DNA from: Emticicia aquatica
GTDB taxonomy: Bacteria > Bacteroidota > Bacteroidia > Cytophagales > Spirosomataceae
Direction: 5' to 3'
DNA length: 64,000 nucleotides
NCBI RefSeq assembly: GCF_923079645.1
Contig: NZ_CAKLPY010000001.1
Span: 930,001-994,000, forward strand
In this document: piece after piece, positions 34,654 to 42,954 of the stretch
Numbering within the stretch: the first letter of the stretch is position 1
Layout of the letters: each line of letters opens with the position of its first letter
The notes under the pieces: generated by a model
Databases searched by the model: none
Told to the model about the DNA's origin: nothing
What the model saw: only the letters and a program-made list of their open reading frames with translations
Translations under genes and position numbers: made by a program

Positions 34654-37188
34654 TTATTTGCTCCATTCTAATGCTCTTTTTTGCTCTCTCAAAGGACTAA
34701 AAGTGACGCTTGGGTCTTTGACTTCGGGAGCGTTTACGAAATGTGTAAATCTTTGACGGATATTATCATTTTCAATGGCTTCTTTCCATTCACACTTGTA
34801 GTTATTTATTAAACCAGCCATTTCTTGCTCTAATTCTTCAGCAATTCCTAAACTGTTGTTAACAACTACATCCTTTAAATAGGCAATTCCACCATCCATT
34901 TTATTGAGCCAAGTAGCAGTTCGAGTGAGTGGTTCGGCCGTTTTTATATAAAACATTAAAAATCTATCGAGGTATTTCACGCAATCCTCTTTTGAAATAT
35001 CACCAGCAATTAATTGGGCATGTTGTGGTTTTGCACCGCCATTGCCACAAACGTACAGATTCCAACCTTTTTCAGTAGCAATAATACCAAAATCTTTTGC
35101 TTGTGCTTCGGCACACTCACGCACGCAACCAGATACGCCGCCTTTGAATTTATGTGGAGCTCTAATACCTTTATAGCGGTTTTCTATTTCAACTGCAAAA
35201 GTGACAGAATCGTGCAAACCAAAACGACACCAAGTTGAACCTACGCATGATTTAACAGTACGAAGTGCTTTTCCATAAGCGTGGCCAGATTCAAAACCAG
35301 CTTCGATTAATTCTTCCCAAATGGCTGGTAAATCGTTAAGGTGAGCCCCAAACATATCGATTCTTTGTCCGCCTGTGATTTTGGTATAAAGACCATATTT
35401 TTGAGCAACTGTGCCTATTACTATCAATTTTTCAGGAGTAATTTCGCCGCCAGCAATTCTTGGAACGACTGAATAGGTTCCGCCTTTTTGGATATTTGCT
35501 AAGAATCTATCATTTGAATCTTGGGCGATGTCGTTGCCTTTGGCAAGAATCATTTCGTTCCATAAACTAGCTAAAATTGATGAAACGGCAGGTTTGCATA
35601 CTTCACAGCCATCACCGTGACCAAATTTGTCTAATACACCCTCATAGCTTTTGATTTCATTGATTTTTACTAAATCGAAAAGTTCTTGGCGAGTGTAATC
35701 AAAATGTTCACAAACAATATTTCTGACATAAATTCCTTGGGCTTTCATTGTACCAAGCATTAAATCCTTCACCATGGGCACGCAACCACCGCAACCAGTA
35801 CCAGCTTTTGTACATTTTTTTAAGTCATCAACAGTATGTATTTTGTTTTCTGAAACTTCATGGCAAATTTGTCCTTTTGTAACAGATTCACATGAACAAA
35901 TCAGAGCATCATCAGGTAAACTTAAAACGCCTACACCGTTATCTTCGGCACCACCTCTGGCCCCTAAAATTAAATTTTCTGGGTCTTTTGGTAATACTAT
36001 TTTATTATTAACGGTTTGTAACAACATATTATACTGCTCGGCATCTCCTACCAATATCCCACCCAAAAGAAATTGGCCATCGTTTGAAATATTAATGCGT
36101 TTATAAATACCTTTAGACTTGTTTTCATACACAATTGTTTGACAGTCAGGCTCTTCAATAAAAGCATTACCGAAACTTGCAACGTCAACGCCAATCAATT
36201 TTAGTTTGGTTGACATATCGAAGGCCTTAAATTCTTTGGTTCCATTACACAAATTAGTTGCTACAATATCAGCCATTTCATAACCTGGTGCAACCAAACC
36301 ATAAATCATGTGGTCATGTAAAGCACATTCGCCAATTGCAAAAATATTTGGGTCGGAGGTTTGGAGTTTATCATTGACAATAATTCCGCCGCGAGAACCA
36401 ACCTCTAGGCCCGAAAGTCGTGCAATTTCGTCACGAGGTTTAATTCCTGCCGAAATAACCAACATATCGACATCCAATTTTGAACCATCTACGAAATGCA
36501 TAGCGTTAATGATTCCTTCGCCTGCTATTTCTTGTGTATTTTTATTGAGATGTATTTTTAAACCAAGGGTTTCTAGTTTTGCTTTTAAAATATCAGAACC
36601 AGCTTGGTCAATTTGGCGAGGCATGAGCCTTGGTGCAAACTCAACAACGTGTGTTTCTTCTAAACCTAAATCCAAAAGTGCTTTTGCTGCTTCTAATCCA
36701 AGTAAACCACCACCAATTACTGCTCCTTTTTTTGCTTTTTTTGCATGAGATTGCATCAAATCAAGGTCTTCGATAGTGCGATATACAAACACTCCATCTT
36801 TTTCAACACCAGGAATAGGAGGAACAAATGCAGATGAACCCGTGGCTAAAACCAAATAGTCATAAGAAATTGTAAGCCCATGATGAGATGAAACCGTTTT
36901 GTTTGCTCGGTTAATGTTGGTGATTGGGTCGGAGAGATAAATTTTGATGCCGTTATTGAAGTACCAGTCTAGTGGTGCAATTGTGAGGTCGTCGGCAGTT
37001 TTTCCAGCGAAATATTCGCTCAAATGAACTCGGTCATAGGCTGGGCGAGATTCTTCGCCAAAAACTATAATTTCGAAGTTTTCCTTAGCTTTAGCTATGA
37101 GTTTTTCGCAAAACTTATAGCCAACCATACCGTTGCCCACCACAACGACACGGCTTGCGGGCTGTTGCCCGATAGTTCCGTTTTCCAT
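34654..37188 (-). CDS. nirB: Nitrite reductase (NADH) large subunit
   Basis: An 844-residue siroheme enzyme reducing nitrite to ammonium. Domains in order: FAD/NAD oxidoreductase (VVVVGNGMVG at 14-23, VIGGGLLGLEAA near 157-168), BFD-like [2Fe-2S] (Cys431, 433, 466, 469), a second cysteine pair segment (CEVC, 528-531), ferredoxin-like half domains, and the siroheme/[4Fe-4S] ligands Cys648, Cys654, Cys688 and Cys692. All ligands are present. First gene of nirBD, preceded by a promoter and a conserved leader. CobA across the divide supplies the siroheme precursor. Confidence 0.96.
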   Translation of the reverse strand: MENGTIGQQPASRVVVVGNGMVGYKFCEKLIAKAKENFEIIVFGEESRPAYDRVHLSEYFAGKTADDLTIAPLDWYFNNGIKIYLSDPITNINRANKTVSSHHGLTISYDYLVLATGSSAFVPPIPGVEKDGVFVYRTIEDLDLMQSHAKKAKKGAVIGGGLLGLEAAKALLDLGLEETHVVEFAPRLMPRQIDQAGSDILKAKLETLGLKIHLNKNTQEIAGEGIINAMHFVDGSKLDVDMLVISAGIKPRDEIARLSGLEVGSRGGIIVNDKLQTSDPNIFAIGECALHDHMIYGLVAPGYEMADIVATNLCNGTKEFKAFDMSTKLKLIGVDVASFGNAFIEEPDCQTIVYENKSKGIYKRINISNDGQFLLGGILVGDAEQYNMLLQTVNNKIVLPKDPENLILGARGGAEDNGVGVLSLPDDALICSCESVTKGQICHEVSENKIHTVDDLKKCTKAGTGCGGCVPMVKDLMLGTMKAQGIYVRNIVCEHFDYTRQELFDLVKINEIKSYEGVLDKFGHGDGCEVCKPAVSSILASLWNEMILAKGNDIAQDSNDRFLANIQKGGTYSVVPRIAGGEITPEKLIVIGTVAQKYGLYTKITGGQRIDMFGAHLNDLPAIWEELIEAGFESGHAYGKALRTVKSCVGSTWCRFGLHDSVTFAVEIENRYKGIRAPHKFKGGVSGCVRECAEAQAKDFGIIATEKGWNLYVCGNGGAKPQHAQLIAGDISKEDCVKYLDRFLMFYIKTAEPLTRTATWLNKMDGGIAYLKDVVVNNSLGIAEELEQEMAGLINNYKCEWKEAIENDNIRQRFTHFVNAPEVKDPSVTFSPLREQKRALEWSK

Positions 37189-37204
37189 TTTGAATAATGA
37201 TTTT

Positions 37205-37260
37205 CCTACGTTTGCAGTATTGATTAGGCCAGTACGTTTCCCCCATTCTGGTCTAAAAAA
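37205..37260 (-). ncRNA. nirB leader element with blocks shared with the nrt leader
   Basis: On the minus strand the 5' untranslated region contains, in order, ATGGGGG (37246-37240), CTAA (37227-37224) and ACGTAGG (37211-37205). The same three blocks occur in the same order in the leader of the nrt operon (41263-41303); the first two are 12 bases apart in both. The G-run sits in the loop of a hairpin with arms TAGACCAG and CTGGCCTA (one A-C mismatch). An RNA role is inferred because the element lies downstream of the predicted transcription start. Confidence 0.55.
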
Positions 37261-37307
37261 TACTTGAATTTGATTATTTGAAATAAGTATAAATACTCAT
37301 TTTCATT

Positions 37308-37338
37308 CAAATGTATGTTTTGTTTTTTTGATTTGCAA
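37308..37338 (-). promoter_or_regulatory. nirB promoter
   Basis: Minus-strand TACATTTG (37315-37308) is a perfect TAnnTTTG, with CTTG 20 bases upstream (37339-37336). The same octamer followed by AAT is used at the nrt promoter. Transcription would start near 37301, leaving a leader of about 113 bases. A small inverted repeat AGTAT-AA-ATACT lies at 37286-37297, just downstream of the start. Confidence 0.6.
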
Positions 37339-37428
37339 GTTTTTATTTGGTAAAAACCAATATTTGTAGTTTATATTTTGGTAAATAGTACTTTTTACAG
37401 AATAAATATAAAAGAACAGATTTTGAGT

Positions 37429-38082
37429 TTACTCAACTGCCAAACGTACCAACTCGGCCGTATTTTTTACATTGGTTTTTCTCAGAATATTTGCTCTATG
37501 ATTAGAAACAGTTCGAACACTCAATGAAAGTTTTTCGGCAACTTCTTGACTACTTAAACCTTCGGTGATGTATTTTAAGATTTCTCTTTCTTTCTTTGAG
37601 ATTTTTGCAAATACGCTTGTATTTTTGAGTTTAGGCGTTGTTTTTTGTTTTCTTTGTGCCAAAAGTCCGTCGATAATCATGGCAGAAACAGTTGGAGGAA
37701 AATATTTATTTCCAGCAGAAACACTGTCTAATGCTTTCAAAATTTCTTCTTTACTGGTATCCTTTAACAAATAACCCATTGCACCGTTTTCAACCGAAGT
37801 AACCATATATTCGGGGTTATTGTGCATTGAAAAAATGAGAGATTTTATTGAAGGATATTTTTCAGAAATAAACTTTGCTACTTCAAAACCTGACATTTGA
37901 GGCATAGTAAGGTCGAGCAAAACAATATTTGGTTTCAAGAGTTTTATCTTTTCTAGAGCTTCTAAACCGTCGGATGCTTCTCCCACTATTTCAATATTTG
38001 GCTCATCTTCGAGCAAGTTTTGAATGCCTTTTCGCACTACGGCGTGGTCATCCACAATGAGTAACTTAATTTTATTTGTCAT
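37429..38082 (-). CDS. NarL/FixJ-type response regulator
   Basis: A 217-residue two-domain regulator. The receiver (1-120) has Asp11/Asp12 and the phosphoacceptor Asp57 in VLLDLTMP; the C-terminal LuxR-type HTH (~150-212) contains EREILKYITEGLSSQEVAEKLSLSVRTVSNH. It is encoded 60 bases after the histidine kinase with a nitrate-sensor-like domain, and next to nirB, so it is the likely nitrate/nitrite transcription factor of this island. Its binding sites are not proven. Confidence 0.92.
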   Translation of the reverse strand: MTNKIKLLIVDDHAVVRKGIQNLLEDEPNIEIVGEASDGLEALEKIKLLKPNIVLLDLTMPQMSGFEVAKFISEKYPSIKSLIFSMHNNPEYMVTSVENGAMGYLLKDTSKEEILKALDSVSAGNKYFPPTVSAMIIDGLLAQRKQKTTPKLKNTSVFAKISKKEREILKYITEGLSSQEVAEKLSLSVRTVSNHRANILRKTNVKNTAELVRLAVE

Positions 38083-38142
38083 TTTAATACATGTTTTATT
38101 TAGTGTTGATGTTATCGATTAAAGAATTGGAAATTTTAAAAC

Positions 38143-39612
38143 TTATTCATTACGTCGATTAGTTCGTAAATCGTCAATAGCAAGCGGAATTTTAACAAAT
38201 ATACTTGTTCCTTTGTTCATTTCTGAGTCAATTTTAATAGTTCCATTTAGCAACCTTACTCGTGTTTGTAAATTGCCCAAACCATTGCCATTTATTTTAT
38301 TTTTTCTCGGTTTTTTCAAATCAAATCCTTTGCCGTCATCTATGATTGAAAGTGTAATAAATCTATTTTTATCATTAGCCAAATTTATTGATACTTTTTG
38401 GGCTTTAGCGTGTTTTACAATATTATTGAGAGCTTCTTGCGTAATGCGGTAAAGATTGTTCTCGATTTTGTTTGGAATATTAATATTATCTGTAAAATCG
38501 TTGAATATTGCTTGAATATTTACACCTTTTGCAGTTCGTTCGGTTAAAAGCCTGATGGCTGATGCCAAACCAAAATCGGTCAAAACTGAAGGCATTAAAT
38601 TGAATGAAACTGTTCGAGTGGCTTCAATAGTTTCATCAATCAGTTTTTGATGTTCTTCAAATGACTTTCGCTGTTTTTCATTAATAAAAGGCAAACTTTT
38701 GAGTTGTTCACTATCAAGTTTTAGTCCAGTAAGCATTTGTCCGATACCATCATGTAGCTCACGAGCCAATCTTTTTCTTTCTTCTTCTTGTCCTTCTATA
38801 AGCGATGTTGAGCGTACATTATCTTCTTGTCGGAGTAAAGCATATTTTTCTTCTGTTGTTTTTAGTAAATCTTTTTGTGTAGAAACGAGTTGTTCATTTG
38901 TTTCATTAAGTTGTTGGTTTTTCGATTGTAGTTCTGCTTCTGATTCTGTAATTCTAAGAATAATTTCTTTGACATATCTAACCAAAGGAGTAAAAATCAA
39001 TAAAGCTTCGAGAATCAAAATAAAAATGGTTAGTCCAAATAAAATCAATTCGATTCGTTTCACGTTACTAACTCTATCTTGGGCTTCGGTGTCATATTGA
39101 GAAACAATTTTATCCATTAATTTTAAAAACTGTCTTTCATTTACGAGCATATTTTTTAAAAGCATTCGCCCATCATTTTGTTGCTTTTCTTGGCCAATAA
39201 TACTGGCATTGGCACTGATTATTTCAAAGGCAGGTTCTATTTCATTGAATATTTGTTGAATTTTGGCACTATTTTTTACGATATAAGTTTTATCTAAAAC
39301 AAGCTTTCCATTTTTCAAACCAAAATGACATTTAACCCATAATTTCAGCACTTCGACAAAATCCTGTTGGTAGAAAGTAGCCTCTTCTGCAAACTGTTTT
39401 TGGTTGGTCAAAATAATGGCCATTTTGCATAATCTTTGGCTTAACATTCGTTGACGACCAGCTAAGTTGACTACGTGAGCATCATCACTAGATTCGTTAA
39501 GTGACCTTTGAATCAGTAATTGCCCAAATAGCGATAACAGTGCCACAACCGTAAGAGCCGCCAAGTAAAGGCGGGTTAATCGCTGAGAAACTTGTTTGTC
39601 TAAATTTTGCAT
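38143..39612 (-). CDS. NarX-like sensor histidine kinase with PilJ-type sensing domain
   Basis: A 489-residue membrane kinase. TM1 (17-35) is followed by a PilJ/NarX-type periplasmic four-helix domain with the P-box-like motif VVNLAGRQRMLSQRL (48-61), a known nitrate/nitrite-binding region in NarX/NarQ. TM2 (188-208) leads straight into a coiled coil without an obvious HAMP domain, then HisKA_3 with His287 in ARELHDGIGQ and a HATPase domain (GNGLGNLQTR). Expected to sense periplasmic nitrate or nitrite and phosphorylate the neighbouring NarL-like regulator. Divergent from cobA across a region with a 22-base palindrome. Confidence 0.9.
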   Translation of the reverse strand: MQNLDKQVSQRLTRLYLAALTVVALLSLFGQLLIQRSLNESSDDAHVVNLAGRQRMLSQRLCKMAIILTNQKQFAEEATFYQQDFVEVLKLWVKCHFGLKNGKLVLDKTYIVKNSAKIQQIFNEIEPAFEIISANASIIGQEKQQNDGRMLLKNMLVNERQFLKLMDKIVSQYDTEAQDRVSNVKRIELILFGLTIFILILEALLIFTPLVRYVKEIILRITESEAELQSKNQQLNETNEQLVSTQKDLLKTTEEKYALLRQEDNVRSTSLIEGQEEERKRLARELHDGIGQMLTGLKLDSEQLKSLPFINEKQRKSFEEHQKLIDETIEATRTVSFNLMPSVLTDFGLASAIRLLTERTAKGVNIQAIFNDFTDNINIPNKIENNLYRITQEALNNIVKHAKAQKVSINLANDKNRFITLSIIDDGKGFDLKKPRKNKINGNGLGNLQTRVRLLNGTIKIDSEMNKGTSIFVKIPLAIDDLRTNRRNE

Positions 39613-39705
39613 TCTGAAAAATTAAAGCATTTTTTTTGAACTAACAAATAGCCATTTAAAGTTCTTTATTATATTAAAGTTTTTGTTTCTTTTGTACTAT
39701 TTGTT

Positions 39706-39727
39706 AATTGAGTAATTTTACTCAATT
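39706..39727. promoter_or_regulatory. Perfect 22-base palindrome between the sensor kinase and cobA
   Basis: AATTGAGTAA-TT-TTACTCAATT is a perfect inverted repeat with 10-base arms and a 2-base centre in the 308-base divergent intergenic region. It contains TTGAGTA-N4-TACTCAA. It lacks a T run after a hairpin, so it reads as a dimeric protein-binding site rather than a terminator. The candidate binder is the NarL-like regulator encoded 1.6 kb away, or a Crp/Fnr-family protein. Confidence 0.5.
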
Positions 39728-39920
39728 TGCATTTTGTTAATAAATATTTGTTCAAAATAAATTATTTTAAAATTTTCTTTGGTAAATTTATTGTTTAGGC
39801 AAATAATGAGTTTATTTTTATGTCTTAATATTATTCGGTAAAAACAAGTAATATTTTATTTTAGGGTTTACATCTACTGAATCCACCCTTTTATAAGCTA
39901 AACATTAATACTCAAATCTT

Positions 39921-40673
39921 ATGTACTCCAAGCTAACACTCGTGGGAGCAGGTCCGGGCGACAGCGAACTCATCACATTAAAAGGTATCAGAGCATTGCA
40001 AATTGCAGATGTGGTATTATATGATGCCTTGGCGAATGATTCTTTGCTTGATTATGCACCCCAAAATGCGGTAAAAATGAATGTTGGGAAAAGAAAAGGT
40101 CAACATTCTTTTAAGCAAGAAGAAATTAATGATTTGATTGTATCGGCTGCTTTAGAATATGGTCATGTGGTACGCCTAAAGGGTGGAGACCCATTCGTGT
40201 TTGGTCGGGGTTATGAAGAATTGGAGTATGCAAAAACATTTGGCATCGAGACTGAAGTTATTCCTGGTGTATCAAGTTCGATTGGTGTAGCTGCTGCTGT
40301 TCAGATTCCAATTACACACCGAGATATTGCCCGAAGTTTTTGGGTTGTAACGGGGCATACGAGTGAAGGAACTTTGCCTAAAGACCTAGAGTTGGCCGCT
40401 CAATCGTCGGCAACGGTGGTGATATTAATGGGGATGAGTAAATTAGAAGAAATTGCTGCAATTTTTACAAAATATGGAAAATCGGAAATACCCATTGCAA
40501 TTATTCAAAGTGGTACAACTGGAAATCAGAAATCTGTTTTTGGACAAGTACAAGATATTGTGCTTAAAGTGAATGAATCAAAAGTGACAAATCCAGCGGT
40601 TATTATCATTGGTGAAGTTGTGCGTTTACATCCTGAATATATTGAAGCGTATGTTGCCGAAATGAAGTTTTAA
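39921..40673 (+). CDS. cobA: Uroporphyrinogen-III C-methyltransferase
   Basis: A 250-residue SAM-dependent methyltransferase: LTLVGAGPGDSELITLKGI at the start, VVLYDAL, GDPFVFGRG, EVIPGVSSSIG and TGH; complete for the SUMT family. It makes precorrin-2, the precursor of siroheme. No CysG-type oxidase/ferrochelatase domain is fused. Its position in the island shows it supplies siroheme for NirB. It ends at its own terminator, so it is probably monocistronic and divergent from the sensor kinase. Confidence 0.95.
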   Translation: MYSKLTLVGAGPGDSELITLKGIRALQIADVVLYDALANDSLLDYAPQNAVKMNVGKRKGQHSFKQEEINDLIVSAALEYGHVVRLKGGDPFVFGRGYEELEYAKTFGIETEVIPGVSSSIGVAAAVQIPITHRDIARSFWVVTGHTSEGTLPKDLELAAQSSATVVILMGMSKLEEIAAIFTKYGKSEIPIAIIQSGTTGNQKSVFGQVQDIVLKVNESKVTNPAVIIIGEVVRLHPEYIEAYVAEMKF

Positions 40674-40697
40674 GAAAAATACCTAGTTGATATGTTT

Positions 40698-40736
40698 TGC
40701 CATACTTTATATAATTTATAATGTATGGCATTTTTT
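40698..40736 (+). terminator. Terminator after cobA
   Basis: Arms TGCCATAC (40698-40705) and GTATGGCA (40723-40730) with an AT-rich loop that can pair further, followed by TTTTTT. It starts 25 bases after the cobA stop codon. Confidence 0.82.
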
Positions 40737-41020
40737 ATGTTTGGTGGTCAACAAAATTTTGAAGTTTACGCAAACTGATGATAAAATTTTTATTTGGAAA
40801 TAACGGAATTTGGAGAAAGATGTAAATGAGTGTTTATAATTATATTTTTCAAAGAATAGAATTGTTGTAAGTGGTTTTTGAAATTTAACAAAAATGAAAA
40901 TATAGGTTTCAAAAAATGGGTTTTTAGAAAAATAAAATTGTATTTTTCTAAAAACAAGTTTCAGATTTAAAAGAATTTTCAATAAAAATGACAAAAATGA
41001 CTAAAATAAGTTGGAAACCA
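40737..41020. other. AT-rich gap between cobA and the nrt promoter
   Basis: About 280 bases with no convincing gene. An open frame on the minus strand (40716-40994) is composed of low-complexity Phe/Lys/Leu codons, runs into the cobA terminator, and I reject it. Upstream regulatory sites for the nrt operon could lie here, but I see no clear repeat. Confidence 0.45.
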
Positions 41021-41052
41021 TTTTGAGTATAAAATATTATTTTTTACATTTG
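41021..41052 (+). promoter_or_regulatory. Promoter of the porin/nrt/nas operon
   Basis: TTTTG (41021-41025), exactly 19 bases, then TACATTTG (41045-41052), a perfect TAnnTTTG. The octamer and following AAT are the same as at the nirB promoter. Transcription would start near 41059, giving an unusually long leader of about 270 bases. Confidence 0.72.
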
Positions 41053-41058
41053 AATAAG

Positions 41059-41331
41059 CAAAGAAATTAAAGAAATAATAAGTACAAATAACCAAAGAAA
41101 ATTTCGATAGTGGGGGCTATCGGAAAATTAATTAAAAGTCTCAATTATTGTATTTTTTCTAAAAACTATAAAGTATGATAAGAAAATAACATTAAAAAGC
41201 TTAAAAATCGGAGATAGTCGGAGTGGGGGCTTCGCCTTGAACCAAACAAAAACCGACTTGACATGGGGGTGTCAAAGTCGGCTAACGAATCGCAGAACGT
41301 AGGTATTTATTCACAATTCAATTCAAAACAA
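41059..41331 (+). ncRNA. Structured nrt leader RNA with three UGGGGG-hexaloop hairpins
   Basis: Between promoter and start codon three hairpins each display the same six-base loop TGGGGG. Hairpin 1, 41102-41125: nine pairs including one G-U, loop 41111-41116. Hairpin 2, 41219-41234: five pairs including one G-U, loop 41224-41229. Hairpin 3, 41253-41281: eleven pairs with one bulged A (41276), loop 41264-41269. After hairpin 3 come CTAA (41282-41285) and ACGTAGG (41297-41303), which are also in the nirB leader. No T run follows hairpin 3, so it is not itself a terminator. Identity of the ligand or binding protein is unknown. Confidence 0.6.
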
Positions 41332-42885
41332 ATGAAAAAAAATCTATTTAGCAAGTTTGTACTTGCAATTTTCTTCACAATCGCTTTTTTTCAAGCATCA
41401 TTTTCACAATTTTCATTACTAGGACAAGTCAGAACTCGCACAGAAGTACGTGATGGTTTGGCTAATCTCGCACCACTCGGAACGAAGTATTCGGCTTTTA
41501 CTTCACAGCGTACACGACTTACATTTGGCTACAAGTGGGATAGAGTAACATTTGGTATGTCGGTTCAAGATGTAAGAGTTTGGGGGCAAGATGCTTCATC
41601 AATTTCAAATGCTGATGGTGGAAAATTTGGAGTACATGAAGCTTGGGCAGAAATTGTTTTGGCCAATTCGGCTGATACAACGGTAAAATTTAAGCCGATT
41701 CAAAATCTTTCATTAAAAATTGGTCGTCAAGAGCTTGTTTATGACGATGTTCGTTTACTCGGAAACCTTGATTGGTTGCAACAAGGCCGCCGCTTTGATG
41801 CCGCAATTTTCAAGGCACAACATTTAGGTTGGGCATTAGATTTTGGCGGTGGTTTCAATCAAAATGCTGATGCTTTTGGTACAAACGGAACATACTATGT
41901 TGGTGGAAATGCTCCAGTTTCAGCACTTTCAAATAAAAACGTTACACTGGCGATTCCAACTGGATTTTTGCCAACAGCTACGAAAGGAGGAACGCCTGTT
42001 TTAGCAAATGCCGCTAGCACAAATGGCCAAAACCAAATGTTTAAGTCTTTCCAAATGGCTTATTTGAGTCATAAATTTAAACAGACTAAGTTGGCTGTTT
42101 TATTTTTCAAAGACGATTTCTCAAAGTTTCGTATAGATAGTATCGGTAATGCATCTGCTGGCTACGTATATGGAAGACGTTACGACCAAACGGGAGTTAA
42201 TTCTCGCTTAACTTATGGAGCAATGCTTACTGGGCAATTTGGAAATGCGTCGTCTAAATTAGGTAAAATTCAGTGGCAAGCATTCGGATATGCACAATCT
42301 GGCAAAGATCGTGATGGTTTGAGCATTAGCAAAGCGTATCATTATGGAGCTAATTTTATGGTTCAAAAAGGTTTACTCAGTTTTGGCCCAGGTTACGAAG
42401 TATTATCTGGTAATGATGGATTTAATTTAAAAACAGGTGAAACCCATCGTTTTGACCCACTTTATGGCACTCCGCACAAACATTGGGGTTATATGGACTA
42501 TTTTTATGTGGGGACTGGTTCGCCAGCAGGAGGCTTGCAAGATGCTTTCTTCAAAGTAAAACACGCGGCAAGTCGCCTGACAACTACATTTGATGTACAC
42601 TATTTTGCATTGGCAGCTGCTACGCCAAATAAAACAAAAGATGCACCCGCAAATGCTAAAATATCACCAAAATTAGGCATGGAATACGATTTAGTTTTGA
42701 ATTATTCCCTAAATAAATTTACTGCTGTTGAGTTAGGGTATTCTGTAATGAAAGGCAATAATAGCCTCGAATACGTCAAACAAAATTCGATGGATAAAAC
42801 ACGCAAAACTGGCCAATGGTGCTATTTAATGCTCAATATTCGTCCAGACTTTTTCTATGCAAAACCTGTGGCAATCAAGCAATAA
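41332..42885 (+). CDS. Outer membrane beta-barrel of the alginate export (porin) family
   Basis: I use the ATG at 41332, which begins a clean signal peptide (KFVLAIFFTIAFFQASFSQ), rather than an in-frame ATG at 41263 that lies inside a hairpin; 517 residues. The mature protein has alternating beta strands rich in aromatic residues (RTRLTFGYKWDRVTFGMSVQ, LSLKIGRQELVYDD) ending in an aromatic-rich strand, as in alginate-export/OprD-like barrels. First gene of the nitrate uptake operon, so it probably lets nitrate or nitrite pass the outer membrane; the name alginate reflects the fold only. Confidence 0.82.
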   Translation: MKKNLFSKFVLAIFFTIAFFQASFSQFSLLGQVRTRTEVRDGLANLAPLGTKYSAFTSQRTRLTFGYKWDRVTFGMSVQDVRVWGQDASSISNADGGKFGVHEAWAEIVLANSADTTVKFKPIQNLSLKIGRQELVYDDVRLLGNLDWLQQGRRFDAAIFKAQHLGWALDFGGGFNQNADAFGTNGTYYVGGNAPVSALSNKNVTLAIPTGFLPTATKGGTPVLANAASTNGQNQMFKSFQMAYLSHKFKQTKLAVLFFKDDFSKFRIDSIGNASAGYVYGRRYDQTGVNSRLTYGAMLTGQFGNASSKLGKIQWQAFGYAQSGKDRDGLSISKAYHYGANFMVQKGLLSFGPGYEVLSGNDGFNLKTGETHRFDPLYGTPHKHWGYMDYFYVGTGSPAGGLQDAFFKVKHAASRLTTTFDVHYFALAAATPNKTKDAPANAKISPKLGMEYDLVLNYSLNKFTAVELGYSVMKGNNSLEYVKQNSMDKTRKTGQWCYLMLNIRPDFFYAKPVAIKQ

Positions 42886-42954
42886 TCAATTAGAAATTAA
42901 GCAATAAAAAGGCTTTTATAAAGATTAATAGGACTTTACCATTCCAAAGAAAAT

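Noticed and set aside
40716-40994. Minus-strand open frame of 92 codons downstream of cobA
   Set aside because: Low-complexity Phe/Lys/Leu product, overlaps the cobA terminator, no start context or homology signal.
41102-41281. Hairpins read as a classical ANTAR (NasR) or CsrA target
   Set aside because: Loop begins with U and not A as ANTAR requires, lacks the GGA core of CsrA sites, and no terminator follows; Bacteroidota are not known for either regulator.
41263-41331. In-frame upstream ATG that would extend the porin by 23 residues
   Set aside because: The ATG lies inside the loop of hairpin 3 and the extension precedes a complete signal peptide beginning at 41332; the corresponding nirB segment does not keep the frame.
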